This document shows, piece after piece, positions 18,213 to 27,254 of a DNA stretch of 64,000 nt (its first letter is position 1; every line of letters starts with the position of its first letter). The translations under genes and the position numbers were made by a program. Source of the DNA: Rhodobacter sp. CZR27 (GTDB lineage Bacteria > Pseudomonadota > Alphaproteobacteria > Rhodobacterales > Rhodobacteraceae); NCBI RefSeq assembly GCF_002407205.1, contig NZ_CP023548.1, positions 1,636,501 to 1,700,500 on the forward strand, in the 5' to 3' direction. The notes under the pieces are model-generated. The model was given only the letters and a program-made list of their open reading frames with translations. It was not told the DNA's origin and ran no database searches.

Positions 18213-19232
18213 TCACTCCGACACTCTCGCGGCCGCGGTCGGCGCCCCTTGGGTCCCGCGCTCGCGGTAGGGGGTGGTGTTGTAGTGCGCGCGGTAGCAT
18301 TTCGAGAAATGCGACGGGCTGGCAAAGCCGCAGGCCAGCGCCACGTTGATCACGCTCATGTCGGTCTGCATCAGCAGGTTGCGCGCCTTCTGCAGCCGAA
18401 GCTCCATGTAGTAGCGCTTGGGCGAGCGGTTCAGGTAGCGCCGGAACAGCCGCTCGAGCTGGCGGGTGGACATTCCCACGTCCTCGGCCAGATCGGCCGG
18501 GCTGATCGGGTCCTCGATGTTGGCCTCCATCATGCGGATGACCTCGGACAGCTTCGGGTGCCGGACGCCGATCCGGGTGGGGATCGACAGGCGCTGCGTG
18601 TCGCGGTCGGTCCGGATCGAGGAATAGATCAGCTGGTCCGCCACCGTGTTCGCGATGTCGTCGCCGAGGTCCTTGGCGATGATCTTCAGCATCATGTCGA
18701 TCGAGGCGGTGCCGCCCGCGGTGGTCAGCCGGTTGCCATCCATCACGAAGACCGACTTGGTCAGGCGCACCTCCTCGAACTCCTCGGTGAAGCCGTCCTG
18801 GTTCTCCCAGTGGATCGTGGCCTTCTTGCCGTCCAGCAGTCCCGCCTTGGCCAGCGCATAGGCGCCGGTGCAGAGCCCGCCGATCGTCACCCCCCGCCGC
18901 GCCTCGCGCCGGAGCCAGTTCACCACGCCCCGCGTCGTCGCCTTCTGCACGTCGATGCCGCCGCAGACCAGAAGCGTGTCCTCGCGCTCGATCTCCTCGA
19001 GGCCCATGTCGAGCCGGAAGGCCGCCCCGTTCGAGCAGACCGCCTCGGTCCCGCTCTCGCCGGCCAGCGCCCAGGTGTAGAGCGTGCGGCCCGCCACGCG
19101 GTTCGCGATGCGCAAGGGCTCGATCGCACCGGCGAAGGAGATCATCGTGAAGCGGTCGAGCAGCAGGAAGACGAAGCGGCGGGGCCGCAGGGCCTTGTCC
19201 GGCTGGGCGGCCCTGGTGGGAGAAATGGTCAT
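18213..19232 (-). CDS. GlxA-family transcriptional regulator (DJ-1/PfpI + AraC)
   Basis: 339 residues. The N-terminal amidotransferase-like domain (about 18-190) contains [22 protein letters not shown] and the [18 protein letters not shown] nucleophile-elbow region with a cysteine. The C-terminal AraC domain has two helix-turn-helix units: [23 protein letters not shown] and [21 protein letters not shown]. Relatives control glycine betaine, carnitine or arginine catabolism, but the effector here is unknown. It lies between the liv operon and the divergent DAHP synthase gene; a link to liv is possible but not shown. Confidence 0.85.
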   Translation of the reverse strand: MTISPTRAAQPDKALRPRRFVFLLLDRFTMISFAGAIEPLRIANRVAGRTLYTWALAGESGTEAVCSNGAAFRLDMGLEEIEREDTLLVCGGIDVQKATTRGVVNWLRREARRGVTIGGLCTGAYALAKAGLLDGKKATIHWENQDGFTEEFEEVRLTKSVFVMDGNRLTTAGGTASIDMMLKIIAKDLGDDIANTVADQLIYSSIRTDRDTQRLSIPTRIGVRHPKLSEVIRMMEANIEDPISPADLAEDVGMSTRQLERLFRRYLNRSPKRYYMELRLQKARNLLMQTDMSVINVALACGFASPSHFSKCYRAHYNTTPYRERGTQGAPTAAARVSE

Positions 19233-19314
19233 GTTGCGACCTTGTGCGTCGTGAATGGTCCTGTGAAACAGGATTTGAAGACGCGTTCAAGGTGCTACTT
19301 GGACCAATTCTTCT

Positions 19315-19342
19315 TTGCATCGGCCGCCGGTTTCCGTATACC
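19315..19342 (+). promoter_or_regulatory. Candidate promoter of the DAHP synthase gene
   Basis: TTGCAT (19315-19320), a 16-bp spacer, then TATACC (19337-19342). It would give a leader of about 28 nt ending in a strong GGAGG ribosome-binding site before the ATG at 19377. Confidence 0.55.
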
Positions 19343-19376
19343 GCCGGCGACACGCAAACTGCCCGGAGGAAGTGCC

Positions 19377-20747
19377 ATGACCAGGGGCTGGACAAAATCC
19401 GACTGGCGCGCAAAGCCGCGCATCCAGATGCCCGACTATCCGGACGCGGCCGCCGTGAAGGCGGTCGAGGCGCAGCTTGCCAAATATCCCCCGCTGGTCT
19501 TCGCCGGCGAGGCGCGGAAGCTGAAGTCGGCGCTGGCGCAGGCCGCCGAGGGGCGCGCCTTCCTGCTGCAGGGCGGCGACTGCGCCGAGAGCTTCTCGGA
19601 GTTCTCGGCCGACAACATCCGCGACACGTTCCGCGTGCTTTTGCAGATGGCCATTGTGCTGACCTACGGCGCGAAGGTGCCTGTGGTGAAGGTCGGCCGC
19701 ATGGCCGGGCAGTTCGCCAAGCCGCGCTCGGCGCCGACGGAAGTTATCAACGGGATCGAGTTGCCCTCCTACCGCGGCGACATCATCAACGGCTTCGACC
19801 CGACGCCCGAGTCGCGCATCGCCGATCCGAGCCGGATGCTGCAGGCCTATACCCAGGCCGCGGCCTCGCTCAATCTGCTCCGGGCCTTCTCGACGGGCGG
19901 CTATGCCGACATCCACCGCGTCCACTCCTGGACGCTGGGCTTTTCCGAGCAGGACAAGGCCGAGCGCTACCGCGAGGTCTCGAACCGGATCTCGGACGCG
20001 CTCGACTTCATGTCGGCGGCGGGGGTGAACGGCTCGACCTCGCACAACCTGGCGACCGTGGACTTCTACACCTCGCACGAGGCGCTGCTGCTGGAATACG
20101 AAGAGGCGCTGTGCCGGATCGATTCGATCACCGGCCAGCCGGTGGCGGGCTCGGGGCACATGCTCTGGATCGGCGACCGCACGCGGCAGGTGGATGGCGC
20201 GCATGTCGAGTTCTGCCGCGGCGTGCTGAACCCGATCGGCCTCAAGTGCGGGCCGACCACCACGGCCGAGGATCTGAAGATCCTGATGGCCAAGCTGAAC
20301 CCTCAGAACGAACCGGGCCGGCTCACGCTGATCGCGCGCTTCGGCGCCGGCAAGGTGGGCGAGCATCTGCCGCGCCTCATCAAGGCGGTGCGCGAGGAGG
20401 GGGCGAGCGTCCTCTGGTGCTGCGACCCGATGCACGGCAACACGATCAAGGCGGCCTCGGGCTACAAGACCCGGCCGTTCGACTCGGTGCTGCGCGAGGT
20501 GCGGGAGTTCTTCGCGATCCACAAGGCCGAGGGCACGATTCCCGGCGGCGTGCATTTCGAGATGACCGGGCAGGACGTGACCGAATGCACCGGCGGCCTG
20601 CGCGCCGTGACGGACGAGGATCTGTCCAGCCGGTACCACACCGCCTGCGACCCGCGCCTCAATGCCTCGCAGTCGCTGGAACTGGCGTTCCTGGTGGCCG
20701 AGGAACTGACCTCGATGCGCGAAGCGGCGCGGCGCATGGCGCTCTGA
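19377..20747 (+). CDS. aroG: 3-deoxy-7-phosphoheptulonate synthase, class II
   Basis: 456 residues, plant/Mycobacterium-type (class II) rather than the shorter AroFGH type. It condenses phosphoenolpyruvate and erythrose-4-phosphate, the first step of the shikimate pathway. Visible blocks are [66 protein letters not shown] and the C-terminal [19 protein letters not shown], which include the metal (Cys, His, Glu, Asp) and PEP ligands. GGAGG seven bases before the ATG fixes the start; the frame is open upstream but without family similarity. It is monocistronic with its own terminator. Confidence 0.93.
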   Translation: MTRGWTKSDWRAKPRIQMPDYPDAAAVKAVEAQLAKYPPLVFAGEARKLKSALAQAAEGRAFLLQGGDCAESFSEFSADNIRDTFRVLLQMAIVLTYGAKVPVVKVGRMAGQFAKPRSAPTEVINGIELPSYRGDIINGFDPTPESRIADPSRMLQAYTQAAASLNLLRAFSTGGYADIHRVHSWTLGFSEQDKAERYREVSNRISDALDFMSAAGVNGSTSHNLATVDFYTSHEALLLEYEEALCRIDSITGQPVAGSGHMLWIGDRTRQVDGAHVEFCRGVLNPIGLKCGPTTTAEDLKILMAKLNPQNEPGRLTLIARFGAGKVGEHLPRLIKAVREEGASVLWCCDPMHGNTIKAASGYKTRPFDSVLREVREFFAIHKAEGTIPGGVHFEMTGQDVTECTGGLRAVTDEDLSSRYHTACDPRLNASQSLELAFLVAEELTSMREAARRMAL

Positions 20748-20769
20748 CGCATCGTCCGAAGCGACCCGA

Positions 20770-20795
20770 GGAGCCGCCCCCCGAGGGGCGGCTTC
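20770..20795 (+). terminator. Terminator after the DAHP synthase gene
   Basis: GCCGCCCC (20773-20780), a CCGA loop and GGGGCGGC (20785-20792), extended by a few outer pairs and followed by TTCCTGC. It lies between two convergent genes and may serve both. Confidence 0.75.
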
Positions 20796-20801
20796 CTGCA
20801 T

Positions 20802-21488
20802 TCAGGCGTGCGGCCGGTCCGACTTGACGAGGCGCAGATGCGCGCGGCCCGGTTCGGCCCGCGGTGGCGGCACGAAGGGCGTCTGGGCCTCGGCGAACTC
20901 GGGCAGACGGATCCTGTGCGCGGCGGGCCGTTCCGCCGGCACCATGTCCAGCGTCTCGACCACCGCGCGGCTGATCGCCAGCCGGCGCGGCGCACGGCCC
21001 AGCGGGCCGTCTGTGATAAGGCATCCGAAGGTGAGCGGCACGTCGTCCTCGCCGCGCAGCGGCAGCAGCATCATGCGCCCGGTCAGCGCCGGCCGGCCGA
21101 GGCCCTTCGGCGCCTCGAGCCACAGCTCGCCGATGCCCGGCACGGTGAAGACCTGGTTCAGCACGAGCGAGAGCCTCGGCCGCGAGTCGAGGTCGAACAG
21201 CGCCGAGACCGGCATGCCCCGCACGTCCACGCCCATGAGGTCGGCGAGATGCATCCCCGCCAGCCGGAACCGCGCCATGCCGGGGGCGATGCGCTCGGCC
21301 AGGAAGGCGCAGGTCAGCGCGTCCTCGATGGCGCGCGGGTCGATGTCCGAGCGGCGGGGCAGGGTCTGCCCGCCCTGCCGCCGCAGCGCGTGCCAGTAGC
21401 TGCGGATCTGCGCCAGCGCCGCCGGTCCCACCCCCGGACGACCGCCGCCCGGATGCCCGCCGCCCGGGTGTCCCATGCCGATGCCCAT
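20802..21488 (-). CDS. PAS-domain protein with an N-terminal HPGGG repeat
   Basis: 228 residues. The core (about 25-165) resembles the short PAS_5-type proteins common in Rhodobacteraceae: RSYWHALRRQGGQTLPRRSDIDPRAI in pieces, FRLAGMHLADLMGVDVRGMPVSALF and MMLLPLRGEDDVPLTFGCLIT. No output domain is attached. The first 21 residues are Gly/His/Pro-rich (MGIGMGHPGGGHPGGG). GGGAGAAG before the first ATG argues that this start is real. Function is unknown; such proteins may sense small ligands or be adaptors. Confidence 0.75.
   Translation of the reverse strand: MGIGMGHPGGGHPGGGRPGVGPAALAQIRSYWHALRRQGGQTLPRRSDIDPRAIEDALTCAFLAERIAPGMARFRLAGMHLADLMGVDVRGMPVSALFDLDSRPRLSLVLNQVFTVPGIGELWLEAPKGLGRPALTGRMMLLPLRGEDDVPLTFGCLITDGPLGRAPRRLAISRAVVETLDMVPAERPAAHRIRLPEFAEAQTPFVPPPRAEPGRAHLRLVKSDRPHA
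21426..21470 (-). repeat. Three 15-bp tandem repeats encoding HPGGG-HPGGG-RPGVG
   Basis: Within the 5' end of the PAS gene, three consecutive 15-bp units differ at a few positions and keep the reading frame. The first two encode identical HPGGG pentapeptides; the third is diverged. Confidence 0.8.
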
Positions 21489-21675
21489 GCCGCTTCTCCC
21501 GATGCTGGCGGGAGGCGCGGGTTGCCGCGCGCACGCCGCTCTGTTATGCGCCGCGGCGGCCCGGGGCCGGGCCGTCGTGGTTATTCGAAAGTTAATCTAC
21601 CCCTCCTTTCGTCGTTTCGGGTGAAAATTCTGACAGGTTGGTAAACGACCGGATGGGGCGCTGGGAGCGACAGGC

Positions 21676-22566
21676 ATGATCAGTTCGATGACCGGGTTCG
21701 CGACCCGGAAGGGGCAGGCGCAGGGCCATGCCTGGGTGTGGGAGATCCGCTCGGTCAACGGCAAGGGGCTGGACCTGCGGCTTCGCGTGCCCGACTGGAT
21801 CGAGGGTCTGGAGCCGGCGCTGCGCTCGGATCTGGGCAAGGCGCTGCAGCGCGGCAGCGTGAGCCTGTCGCTGAAGGTGGCGGCCGAGGGCGGTGCGGAA
21901 GGACTGAGGATCAACATCGCGACGCTGCAGGCGGTGCTGCGCGGCCTGTCCGAGGTCGAGGCGGCGGCGCGCGGAACGGGCCTCACGCTCGCCCCGCCCA
22001 CCGCAGCCGAGGTGCTGGCGCAGCGCGGGGTGCTGGAGCAGGGGGCCGGGCTCGAGGATACGGCGCCGCTGCGGGCCGCGCTGCTGGCGGACCTGCCGGG
22101 CCTGCTGGCCGACTTCCACACCATGCGCCGATCCGAGGGAGCAGCCCTTGACCGGCTGATCCGCGTGCAGCTGGACCGGATCGAGGCGCTGACCGCCGAG
22201 GCCGCCACCGAGGCCGAGGCGCGCCGGACGGCCGCGCCACTCGCGCTTCGTGAAAATCTGGCCCGGCTTCTGGCGGCCTCCGAGGGGCTGGACGAGACGC
22301 GGATCGCGCAGGAACTGGCGCTGCTCGCGGTGAAGCAGGATGTGACCGAGGAACTGGACCGCCTCGGCGCCCATGTCGCCGCCGCCCGCGCGCTGCTCGA
22401 CGAGACGGCGCCGGTCGGGCGGCGGCTCGACTTCCTCGTGCAGGAATTCATGCGCGAGGCCAACACGCTCTGCTCCAAGGCGCAGTCGATGGCGCTGACG
22501 CGGGTCGGCCTTGACCTCAAGACCGTCATCGATCAGATGCGCGAGCAGATCCAGAACGTGGAATAG
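21676..22566 (+). CDS. yicC: YicC/YloC family endoribonuclease-like protein
   Basis: 296 residues. The N-terminus ISSMTGFATRKGQAQGHAWVWEIRSVNGKGLDLRLRVP (seen in parts) and the C-terminal GRRLDFLVQEFMREANTLCSKAQS plus LDLKTVIDQMREQIQNVE are the two conserved YicC blocks. Members are metal-dependent ribonucleases involved in small-RNA turnover. The stop is 3 bases before gmk, a conserved gene pair in many bacteria. Confidence 0.9.
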   Translation: MISSMTGFATRKGQAQGHAWVWEIRSVNGKGLDLRLRVPDWIEGLEPALRSDLGKALQRGSVSLSLKVAAEGGAEGLRINIATLQAVLRGLSEVEAAARGTGLTLAPPTAAEVLAQRGVLEQGAGLEDTAPLRAALLADLPGLLADFHTMRRSEGAALDRLIRVQLDRIEALTAEAATEAEARRTAAPLALRENLARLLAASEGLDETRIAQELALLAVKQDVTEELDRLGAHVAAARALLDETAPVGRRLDFLVQEFMREANTLCSKAQSMALTRVGLDLKTVIDQMREQIQNVE

Positions 22567-22569
22567 ACG

Positions 22570-23205
22570 ATGGCGCGGCGCGGACTTCTCCTCATCCTCT
22601 CCTCGCCCTCGGGGGCCGGGAAGTCGACGCTCTCGAAGCGGCTGATGGCCTGGGATCCGACGATCCGCTTCTCGGTCTCGGCCACCACCCGCGCGCCGCG
22701 CCCGGGAGAGGTCGACGGGCGCGACTACTACTTCCGCAGCCGGAACGAGTTTCTGGAAGCCGTGAAGGCGGGCGAGATGCTGGAACATGCCGAGGTCTTC
22801 GGCAACTTCTACGGCTCGCCCAAGGCGCCGGTCGAACAGGCGATGCGCGAGGGGCGCGACACGCTCTTCGACATCGACTGGCAGGGCGGACAGCAGATCC
22901 GCAACTCCTCGCTCGGGCGCGACGTGGTGTCGGTCTTCGTGCTGCCGCCCTCGATCGCCGAGCTTGACCGCCGCCTGCGCGAACGGGCGCAGGACAGCGA
23001 GGAGGTGATCGCCGGCCGAATGGCGAAAAGCCGCGACGAGATCAGCCACTGGGCCGAATACGACTATGTGCTGGTGAACCGCGAACTGGAGCTTGCCGAG
23101 GAACAGCTGAAGATGATCCTCTCGGCGGAACGCCTGCGCCGCGATCGCCAGCCCGACCTGCCGGATTTCGTGCGCGGCCTCAACGGGGAGTTCGAGCAGA
23201 GATGA
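22570..23205 (+). CDS. gmk: Guanylate kinase
   Basis: 211 residues. It phosphorylates GMP to GDP. The P-loop [11 protein letters not shown] is at 11-21; the GMP-binding block [21 protein letters not shown] and the lid region [17 protein letters not shown] follow. Length is normal for the family. The next gene starts within its last codons (4-bp overlap), so yicC-gmk-carbonic-anhydrase-like genes form one unit. Confidence 0.95.
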   Translation: MARRGLLLILSSPSGAGKSTLSKRLMAWDPTIRFSVSATTRAPRPGEVDGRDYYFRSRNEFLEAVKAGEMLEHAEVFGNFYGSPKAPVEQAMREGRDTLFDIDWQGGQQIRNSSLGRDVVSVFVLPPSIAELDRRLRERAQDSEEVIAGRMAKSRDEISHWAEYDYVLVNRELELAEEQLKMILSAERLRRDRQPDLPDFVRGLNGEFEQR

Positions 23206-23720
23206 TCTATGCACTGGACGGCATAGCGCCGAATATCGATGCCCATGCCTGGGTCGCGCCCGATGCGAACGTGATCGGCAAGGTGGTGTTGGAGGCCGGC
23301 AGCTCGGTCTGGTTCAACGCCACGCTGCGCGGCGACAACGAAGAGATCGTGATCGGCGCCGGCACCAACGTGCAGGAGAATGCGGTCCTGCACACCGACT
23401 GGGGCTATCCGCTGACCGTGGGGCCGAACTGCACCATCGGCCACAAGGCCATGCTGCACGGCTGCACCATCGGCGAGGCCTCGCTGATCGGCATGGGCGC
23501 CACCATCCTCAACGGCGCGAAGATCGGCCGCTTCTGCCTGATCGGCGCCTGCGCCCTGATCACCGAGGGCAAGGAGATCCCGGACTTCTCGCTGGTCAAG
23601 GGCGCCCCCGGCAAGGTGGTGCGCGAACTGACCGAGGAGGAGCGCGAGCGCCTGCTGGCCTCGGCCGCGGGGTATCAGGCCAATGCACGGCGCTTCCGGG
23701 CGGGGCTGGCTGCCATCTGA
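23202..23720 (+). CDS. Gamma-class carbonic anhydrase-like hexapeptide protein
   Basis: 172 residues forming a left-handed beta-helix of hexapeptide repeats, with a C-terminal helix ([22 protein letters not shown]). The three histidines of the gamma-carbonic-anhydrase metal site are present: H64 (AVLHTDWG), H81 and H86 ([13 protein letters not shown]). Residues matching the family proton-shuttle loop are not evident, as in the YrdA/PaaY subgroup, so catalytic activity is uncertain. It overlaps the end of gmk by 4 bases. Confidence 0.88.
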   Translation: MIYALDGIAPNIDAHAWVAPDANVIGKVVLEAGSSVWFNATLRGDNEEIVIGAGTNVQENAVLHTDWGYPLTVGPNCTIGHKAMLHGCTIGEASLIGMGATILNGAKIGRFCLIGACALITEGKEIPDFSLVKGAPGKVVRELTEEERERLLASAAGYQANARRFRAGLAAI

Positions 23721-23914
23721 CGGCTGAATCGGACGGCACGCGGCCGTTCTCCGCGTCAGACGCGGTGATGCCCGGCATTTCGGCCTGCGACGCGGGCAGG
23801 GCCTGCCGCACAAGCCGCACCACGCGGGCCTTGCGGCCGCATCCCAGCCGGCAGGATGGCGCGGCGCCGCATCGCATGGCAGGAAGGGCGTCGAACACAG
23901 CAGGGGAGACCGGG

Positions 23915-24955
23915 ATGGACGCTCAGGCCATCGGATCGCTGATGGAGGGGATTCCCCTGCCGATCGTGCTGATCGGCGCGGACGAGCGCATCCGCGCGGC
24001 CAATCCCCCAGCGCTGCGGCTGTTCGGCCAGGGCATCGTCGCGCGCCATTTCGTCATGGCGATGCGACAGCCGGCGCTGCTCGATGCGGTCGAGGGGGCG
24101 CTGCGGCTGAGCCGTCCCGGCCGGGCGCGCCACATCATCACCGGCCCCTCGCGCGAGGTCACCTATCGCGTCACCGTCACCCCGGTGGACTGGGACGGAA
24201 ACCGCTTCGCGCTCTGCGCCTTCGAGGACATCACCGAGCAGGAGCAGATGGGCGCGATCCGCCGCGACTTTGTGGCCAACGTCAGCCACGAGTTGCGCAC
24301 GCCGCTGACCGCGCTGCTCGGGTTCATCGAGACGCTGCAGGGGGCGGCCAGGGACGATCCCGCCGCGAGGGAGCGCTTCCTGACCATCATGGCGCGCGAG
24401 GCGGGCCGGATGAACCGCCTCGTGCAGGACCTGCTGTCGCTGAGCCGGGTCGAGGCAGAGGAACGCGTGCGCCCGACATCCTCGATCGACGTGGGTGCAG
24501 TGATCGGTCAGGCCATCGCCGCGCTGAAGCCGATGGCCGAGGCGGCGGGCGTCGAGATCCTCCGCACGGGCGAGACCGGCACGCTGGTCCTGCCGGGCGA
24601 TCCCGACCAGCTGACGCAGGTATTCCACAACCTGATCGAGAATGCGGTGAAATACGGCGGGGCGGGCAAGGCCGTCACCGTGCATGTGGCGCTCGATTCC
24701 GAGGGGCTGGCGCGGCTGGGTCCGGCGGTCCGGATCGAGGTGATCGACCGCGGCGAGGGGATCGACGCCATTCACCTGCCGCGGCTGACCGAGCGCTTCT
24801 ACCGGGTGGACACCCACCGCTCGCGCGAGAAGGGCGGCACCGGGCTGGGGCTTGCCATCGTGAAGCACATCGTGAACCGCCACCGCGGCCGGTTCCGCAT
24901 CGAAAGCGAGCGCGGCAAGGGCAGTCGGTTCATCGTGACCCTGCCGGCGGGCTGA
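23915..24955 (+). CDS. phoR: PhoR-like sensor histidine kinase without membrane segments
   Basis: 346 residues. A PAS domain (about 8-105; PLPIVLIGADERIRAANPPALRLFG) is followed by HisKA with the phosphoacceptor H125 in FVANVSHELRTPLTALLGF and a HATPase domain with N-box HNLIENAVKYGG, DRGEGI and GGTGLGLAIVKHIVNRH. The H-box and the ATPase are of the PhoR (phosphate-starvation) type. No hydrophobic segment precedes the PAS domain, even in the longer frame from 23765, so the kinase is predicted soluble. GGGGAG six bases before the ATG supports the start. No response-regulator gene or pst genes are in the window. Confidence 0.8.
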   Translation: MDAQAIGSLMEGIPLPIVLIGADERIRAANPPALRLFGQGIVARHFVMAMRQPALLDAVEGALRLSRPGRARHIITGPSREVTYRVTVTPVDWDGNRFALCAFEDITEQEQMGAIRRDFVANVSHELRTPLTALLGFIETLQGAARDDPAARERFLTIMAREAGRMNRLVQDLLSLSRVEAEERVRPTSSIDVGAVIGQAIAALKPMAEAAGVEILRTGETGTLVLPGDPDQLTQVFHNLIENAVKYGGAGKAVTVHVALDSEGLARLGPAVRIEVIDRGEGIDAIHLPRLTERFYRVDTHRSREKGGTGLGLAIVKHIVNRHRGRFRIESERGKGSRFIVTLPAG

Positions 24956-25097
24956 CCGGGCGGGGCGCCCCGGTCCGGGTCCCTTACTAGGGTTATGCCG
25001 CGGGTGCCGCCCCGGAACCCGTCTTCTCTGTCGCGCCTGCCTGTCCGCCCGCTGCCAGCGCCTGCTCTGGCGTCGGGGCTGCGGGGCCGCAGCCGGG

Positions 25098-26039
25098 TCA
25101 AAGGCGCCCGATCCGTTCGGCCAGAAGATCGAAGAACCCGGCTGCATCCACGTCGCGCATGAAGAGCGCGTTCGGCGCGCGGTCGCTGACGCCCCACCAA
25201 TCGGCCACCGTCATGCCGGTGGTGAAGCGGCCCTCGGTCTCGATCTCGACATTGATGTGCCGGCCAAGGAACAGGTCGGGCTTCAGGAGCCAGGCGATGA
25301 CGCAGGGATCATGCAGCGGCGCCCCCTCCGAGCCGTATTTCTGCCGGTCGTGGCGCTCGAAGAAGTCGGTCCATTCGGCGACCATGGTGCCGACGCGGGT
25401 CCCCATGGCGCGGAAGCGGCCGACCCGCTCGGCCGAGGTCAGCGCCTTGTGCGTCACGTCGAGCGGCATCACCACCAGCGGCACGCCCGAGCCGAAGACG
25501 ATCGCCGCCGCCTCGGGATCGACGAAGATGTTGAACTCGGCCGAGGGGGTGATGTTGCCGACCTCGAAATAGGCGCCGCCCATCAGCACCACCTCGCGGA
25601 TGCGCGGCACGATGTCGGGCGCGTGCCGGAAGGCGGTGGCGATGTTGGTCAGCGGCCCCAGCGGGCAGAGCGTGACCGAGCCCTCCGGCTCTCGCCGGAG
25701 CGTCTCGATCAGGAAGTCGACCGCGTGCTGGTCCCGCAGCGGCATTGTCGGATCGGGCAGGGCGGGGCCGTCAAGGCCGGTCTTGCCGTGCACATGCTCG
25801 GCCGTGACCAGCTTGCGCGAAAGCGGCGCATCGCAGCCGGCGAAGACCGGGATGTCGCTGCGCCCGGCAAGTTCGCAGACGATCCGCGCGTTCTTCTGCG
25901 TCAGCGGAAGCGGCACGTTCCCGGCCACCGCCGTGATGCCCAGAACCTCGAGTTCCGGGCTGGCGAGGGCGAGCAGGATCGCCACCGCGTCGTCCTGTCC
26001 GGGGTCGGTGTCGATGATGATGCGGCGAGGCGGGGTCAT
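25098..26039 (-). CDS. Inosine/uridine-preferring nucleoside hydrolase
   Basis: 313 residues. The metal-binding signature IIIDTDPGQDDAVAILLAL is at the N-terminus (D10, D15-D17 region), with VLMGGAYFEVGNITPSAEFNIFVDPEAA in the middle and LHDPCVIAWLLKP carrying the last Ca2+ ligand. It splits ribonucleosides into base and ribose. The extra histidine environment that separates purine from pyrimidine specificity cannot be judged by eye. It lies downstream of the iron-binding-protein gene with a 132-bp gap; joint transcription is possible. Confidence 0.9.
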   Translation of the reverse strand: MTPPRRIIIDTDPGQDDAVAILLALASPELEVLGITAVAGNVPLPLTQKNARIVCELAGRSDIPVFAGCDAPLSRKLVTAEHVHGKTGLDGPALPDPTMPLRDQHAVDFLIETLRREPEGSVTLCPLGPLTNIATAFRHAPDIVPRIREVVLMGGAYFEVGNITPSAEFNIFVDPEAAAIVFGSGVPLVVMPLDVTHKALTSAERVGRFRAMGTRVGTMVAEWTDFFERHDRQKYGSEGAPLHDPCVIAWLLKPDLFLGRHINVEIETEGRFTTGMTVADWWGVSDRAPNALFMRDVDAAGFFDLLAERIGRL

Positions 26040-26171
26040 CGTGTCTCCTGTTGCTGGGAGCCAGAGGAAAGCCCAGCCTCGCCGTCTTGTCCATCCGCCG
26101 CGGAGCGCGGGAGCCGGTCAGCGACCGCCCGCCTTTCCCGCACCGCGCGGCGGAGGCCGGGCGTTCCCGGC

Positions 26172-27179
26172 TCAGCCGTCGAAATCGACCGTCTCGACCA
26201 GCTTCAGCGCGGCCGCGCGCTGCGCCGCGACCTCGCCGAGGTTCAGGCTGTCGGGCGTGAACTCGCCCCAGCCCTGCACCAGCGCCGAGCGCGCCACGCC
26301 CGGCTTCACCGGAAACTCGTGGTTGGTCTCGGCATAGATCCGCTGCGCCTCGTCCGAGGACAGCCATTCCATCAGCTGCAGCGCCGCCTCGCGGTTCGGC
26401 GCGGCCTTCGTCATCGCGACGCCCGAGATGTTCATGTGCGTGCCGCCGCCCTCGAAGGCCGGAAAGACGATGCGGACCGAATCCGCCCACTCCTTCTGCT
26501 CGGCATCCGCAAGCATCTGGCCCATGTAATAGGTGTTGCCGAGGCTGATGTCGCATTCGCCGGCCCAGATCGACTTCACCTGGTCGCGGTCGTTGCCCTC
26601 GGGCTTCTTGGCAAGGTTGGCCTTCAGCCCTTCGAGCCACGCTTTCGCGCCGTCCTCGCCGTGATGCGCGATCACCGCGCCCACCAGCGCCACGTTGTAG
26701 TCGTTCGTCCCGGACCGGGTGCAGATCCGGCCCTTCCATTTCTCCGACGCGAGGTCCTCGTAGGTCGTGACCTCGCCATCGGCCACCCGCTCCTTCGAGG
26801 CATAGACAATGCGGGCGCGGGTGGTCAGGCCAAACCACTGGCCGTCGGAGTCGCGGAACTCGGCCGGGATGTTGGCGGCCAGCACCTCGGACGTGACTGG
26901 CTGCGTCACGCCTGCCTCGACCACCTGCATCAGCCGCGCGATGTCCACCGTCAGCACCAGATCGGCGGGCGAGCGGTCGCCCTCGGCCACCAGACGCTCG
27001 GCCATGCCCTTGTCCACGAAGGCCACGTTCACCTCGATCCCGGTTTCGGCTGTGAAGGCATCCACCAGCGGCTGGATCAGCTCGGGCTGGCGGTGGGAAT
27101 AGACATTCACCTCGGCGGCCAGCGCGGGAAACGCGGTCGAGCCGATCATCGCGGCCAGAAGCGGAAGGGAGGAGCGCAT
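26172..27179 (-). CDS. FbpA-type ferric-iron ABC transporter binding protein
   Basis: 335 residues. The signal peptide MRSSLPLLAAMIGSTAFPALAA is followed by EVNVYSHRQPELIQPLVDAF, the classic start of FbpA/FutA iron-binding proteins. The paired iron-ligand tyrosines lie in LGNTYYMGQML, and the anion-site segment SGTNDYNVALVGA is present. The ATG at 27179 was chosen over an upstream in-frame start because it gives the signal peptide and has AGAGG six bases upstream. The permease and ATPase are not adjacent, so it is an orphan here. Confidence 0.88.
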   Translation of the reverse strand: MRSSLPLLAAMIGSTAFPALAAEVNVYSHRQPELIQPLVDAFTAETGIEVNVAFVDKGMAERLVAEGDRSPADLVLTVDIARLMQVVEAGVTQPVTSEVLAANIPAEFRDSDGQWFGLTTRARIVYASKERVADGEVTTYEDLASEKWKGRICTRSGTNDYNVALVGAVIAHHGEDGAKAWLEGLKANLAKKPEGNDRDQVKSIWAGECDISLGNTYYMGQMLADAEQKEWADSVRIVFPAFEGGGTHMNISGVAMTKAAPNREAALQLMEWLSSDEAQRIYAETNHEFPVKPGVARSALVQGWGEFTPDSLNLGEVAAQRAAALKLVETVDFDG

Positions 27180-27196
27180 AGTTAACCTCTTTTGTC

Positions 27197-27238
27197 GGGA
27201 ATTTCCCAAGGTGTAGGTGAGGTATACCATTCCGTCAA
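27197..27238 (-). promoter_or_regulatory. Promoter and possible operator of the iron-binding-protein gene
   Basis: On the minus strand TTGACG (27233-27238), a 17-bp spacer and TACACC (27210-27215) form a candidate promoter. Just downstream is an 11-bp near-perfect palindrome, GGGAATTTCCC (27197-27207), at a position where a bound repressor would block transcription. It does not match Fur or Irr boxes clearly. Confidence 0.45.
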
Positions 27239-27254
27239 TCGCTGAGTTTAATGC

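Noticed and set aside
24961-24972. Perfect palindrome CGGGGCGCCCCG after the phoR-like gene
   Set aside because: Too short a hairpin with no loop or T run; such GC palindromes are expected in a 70% GC genome.
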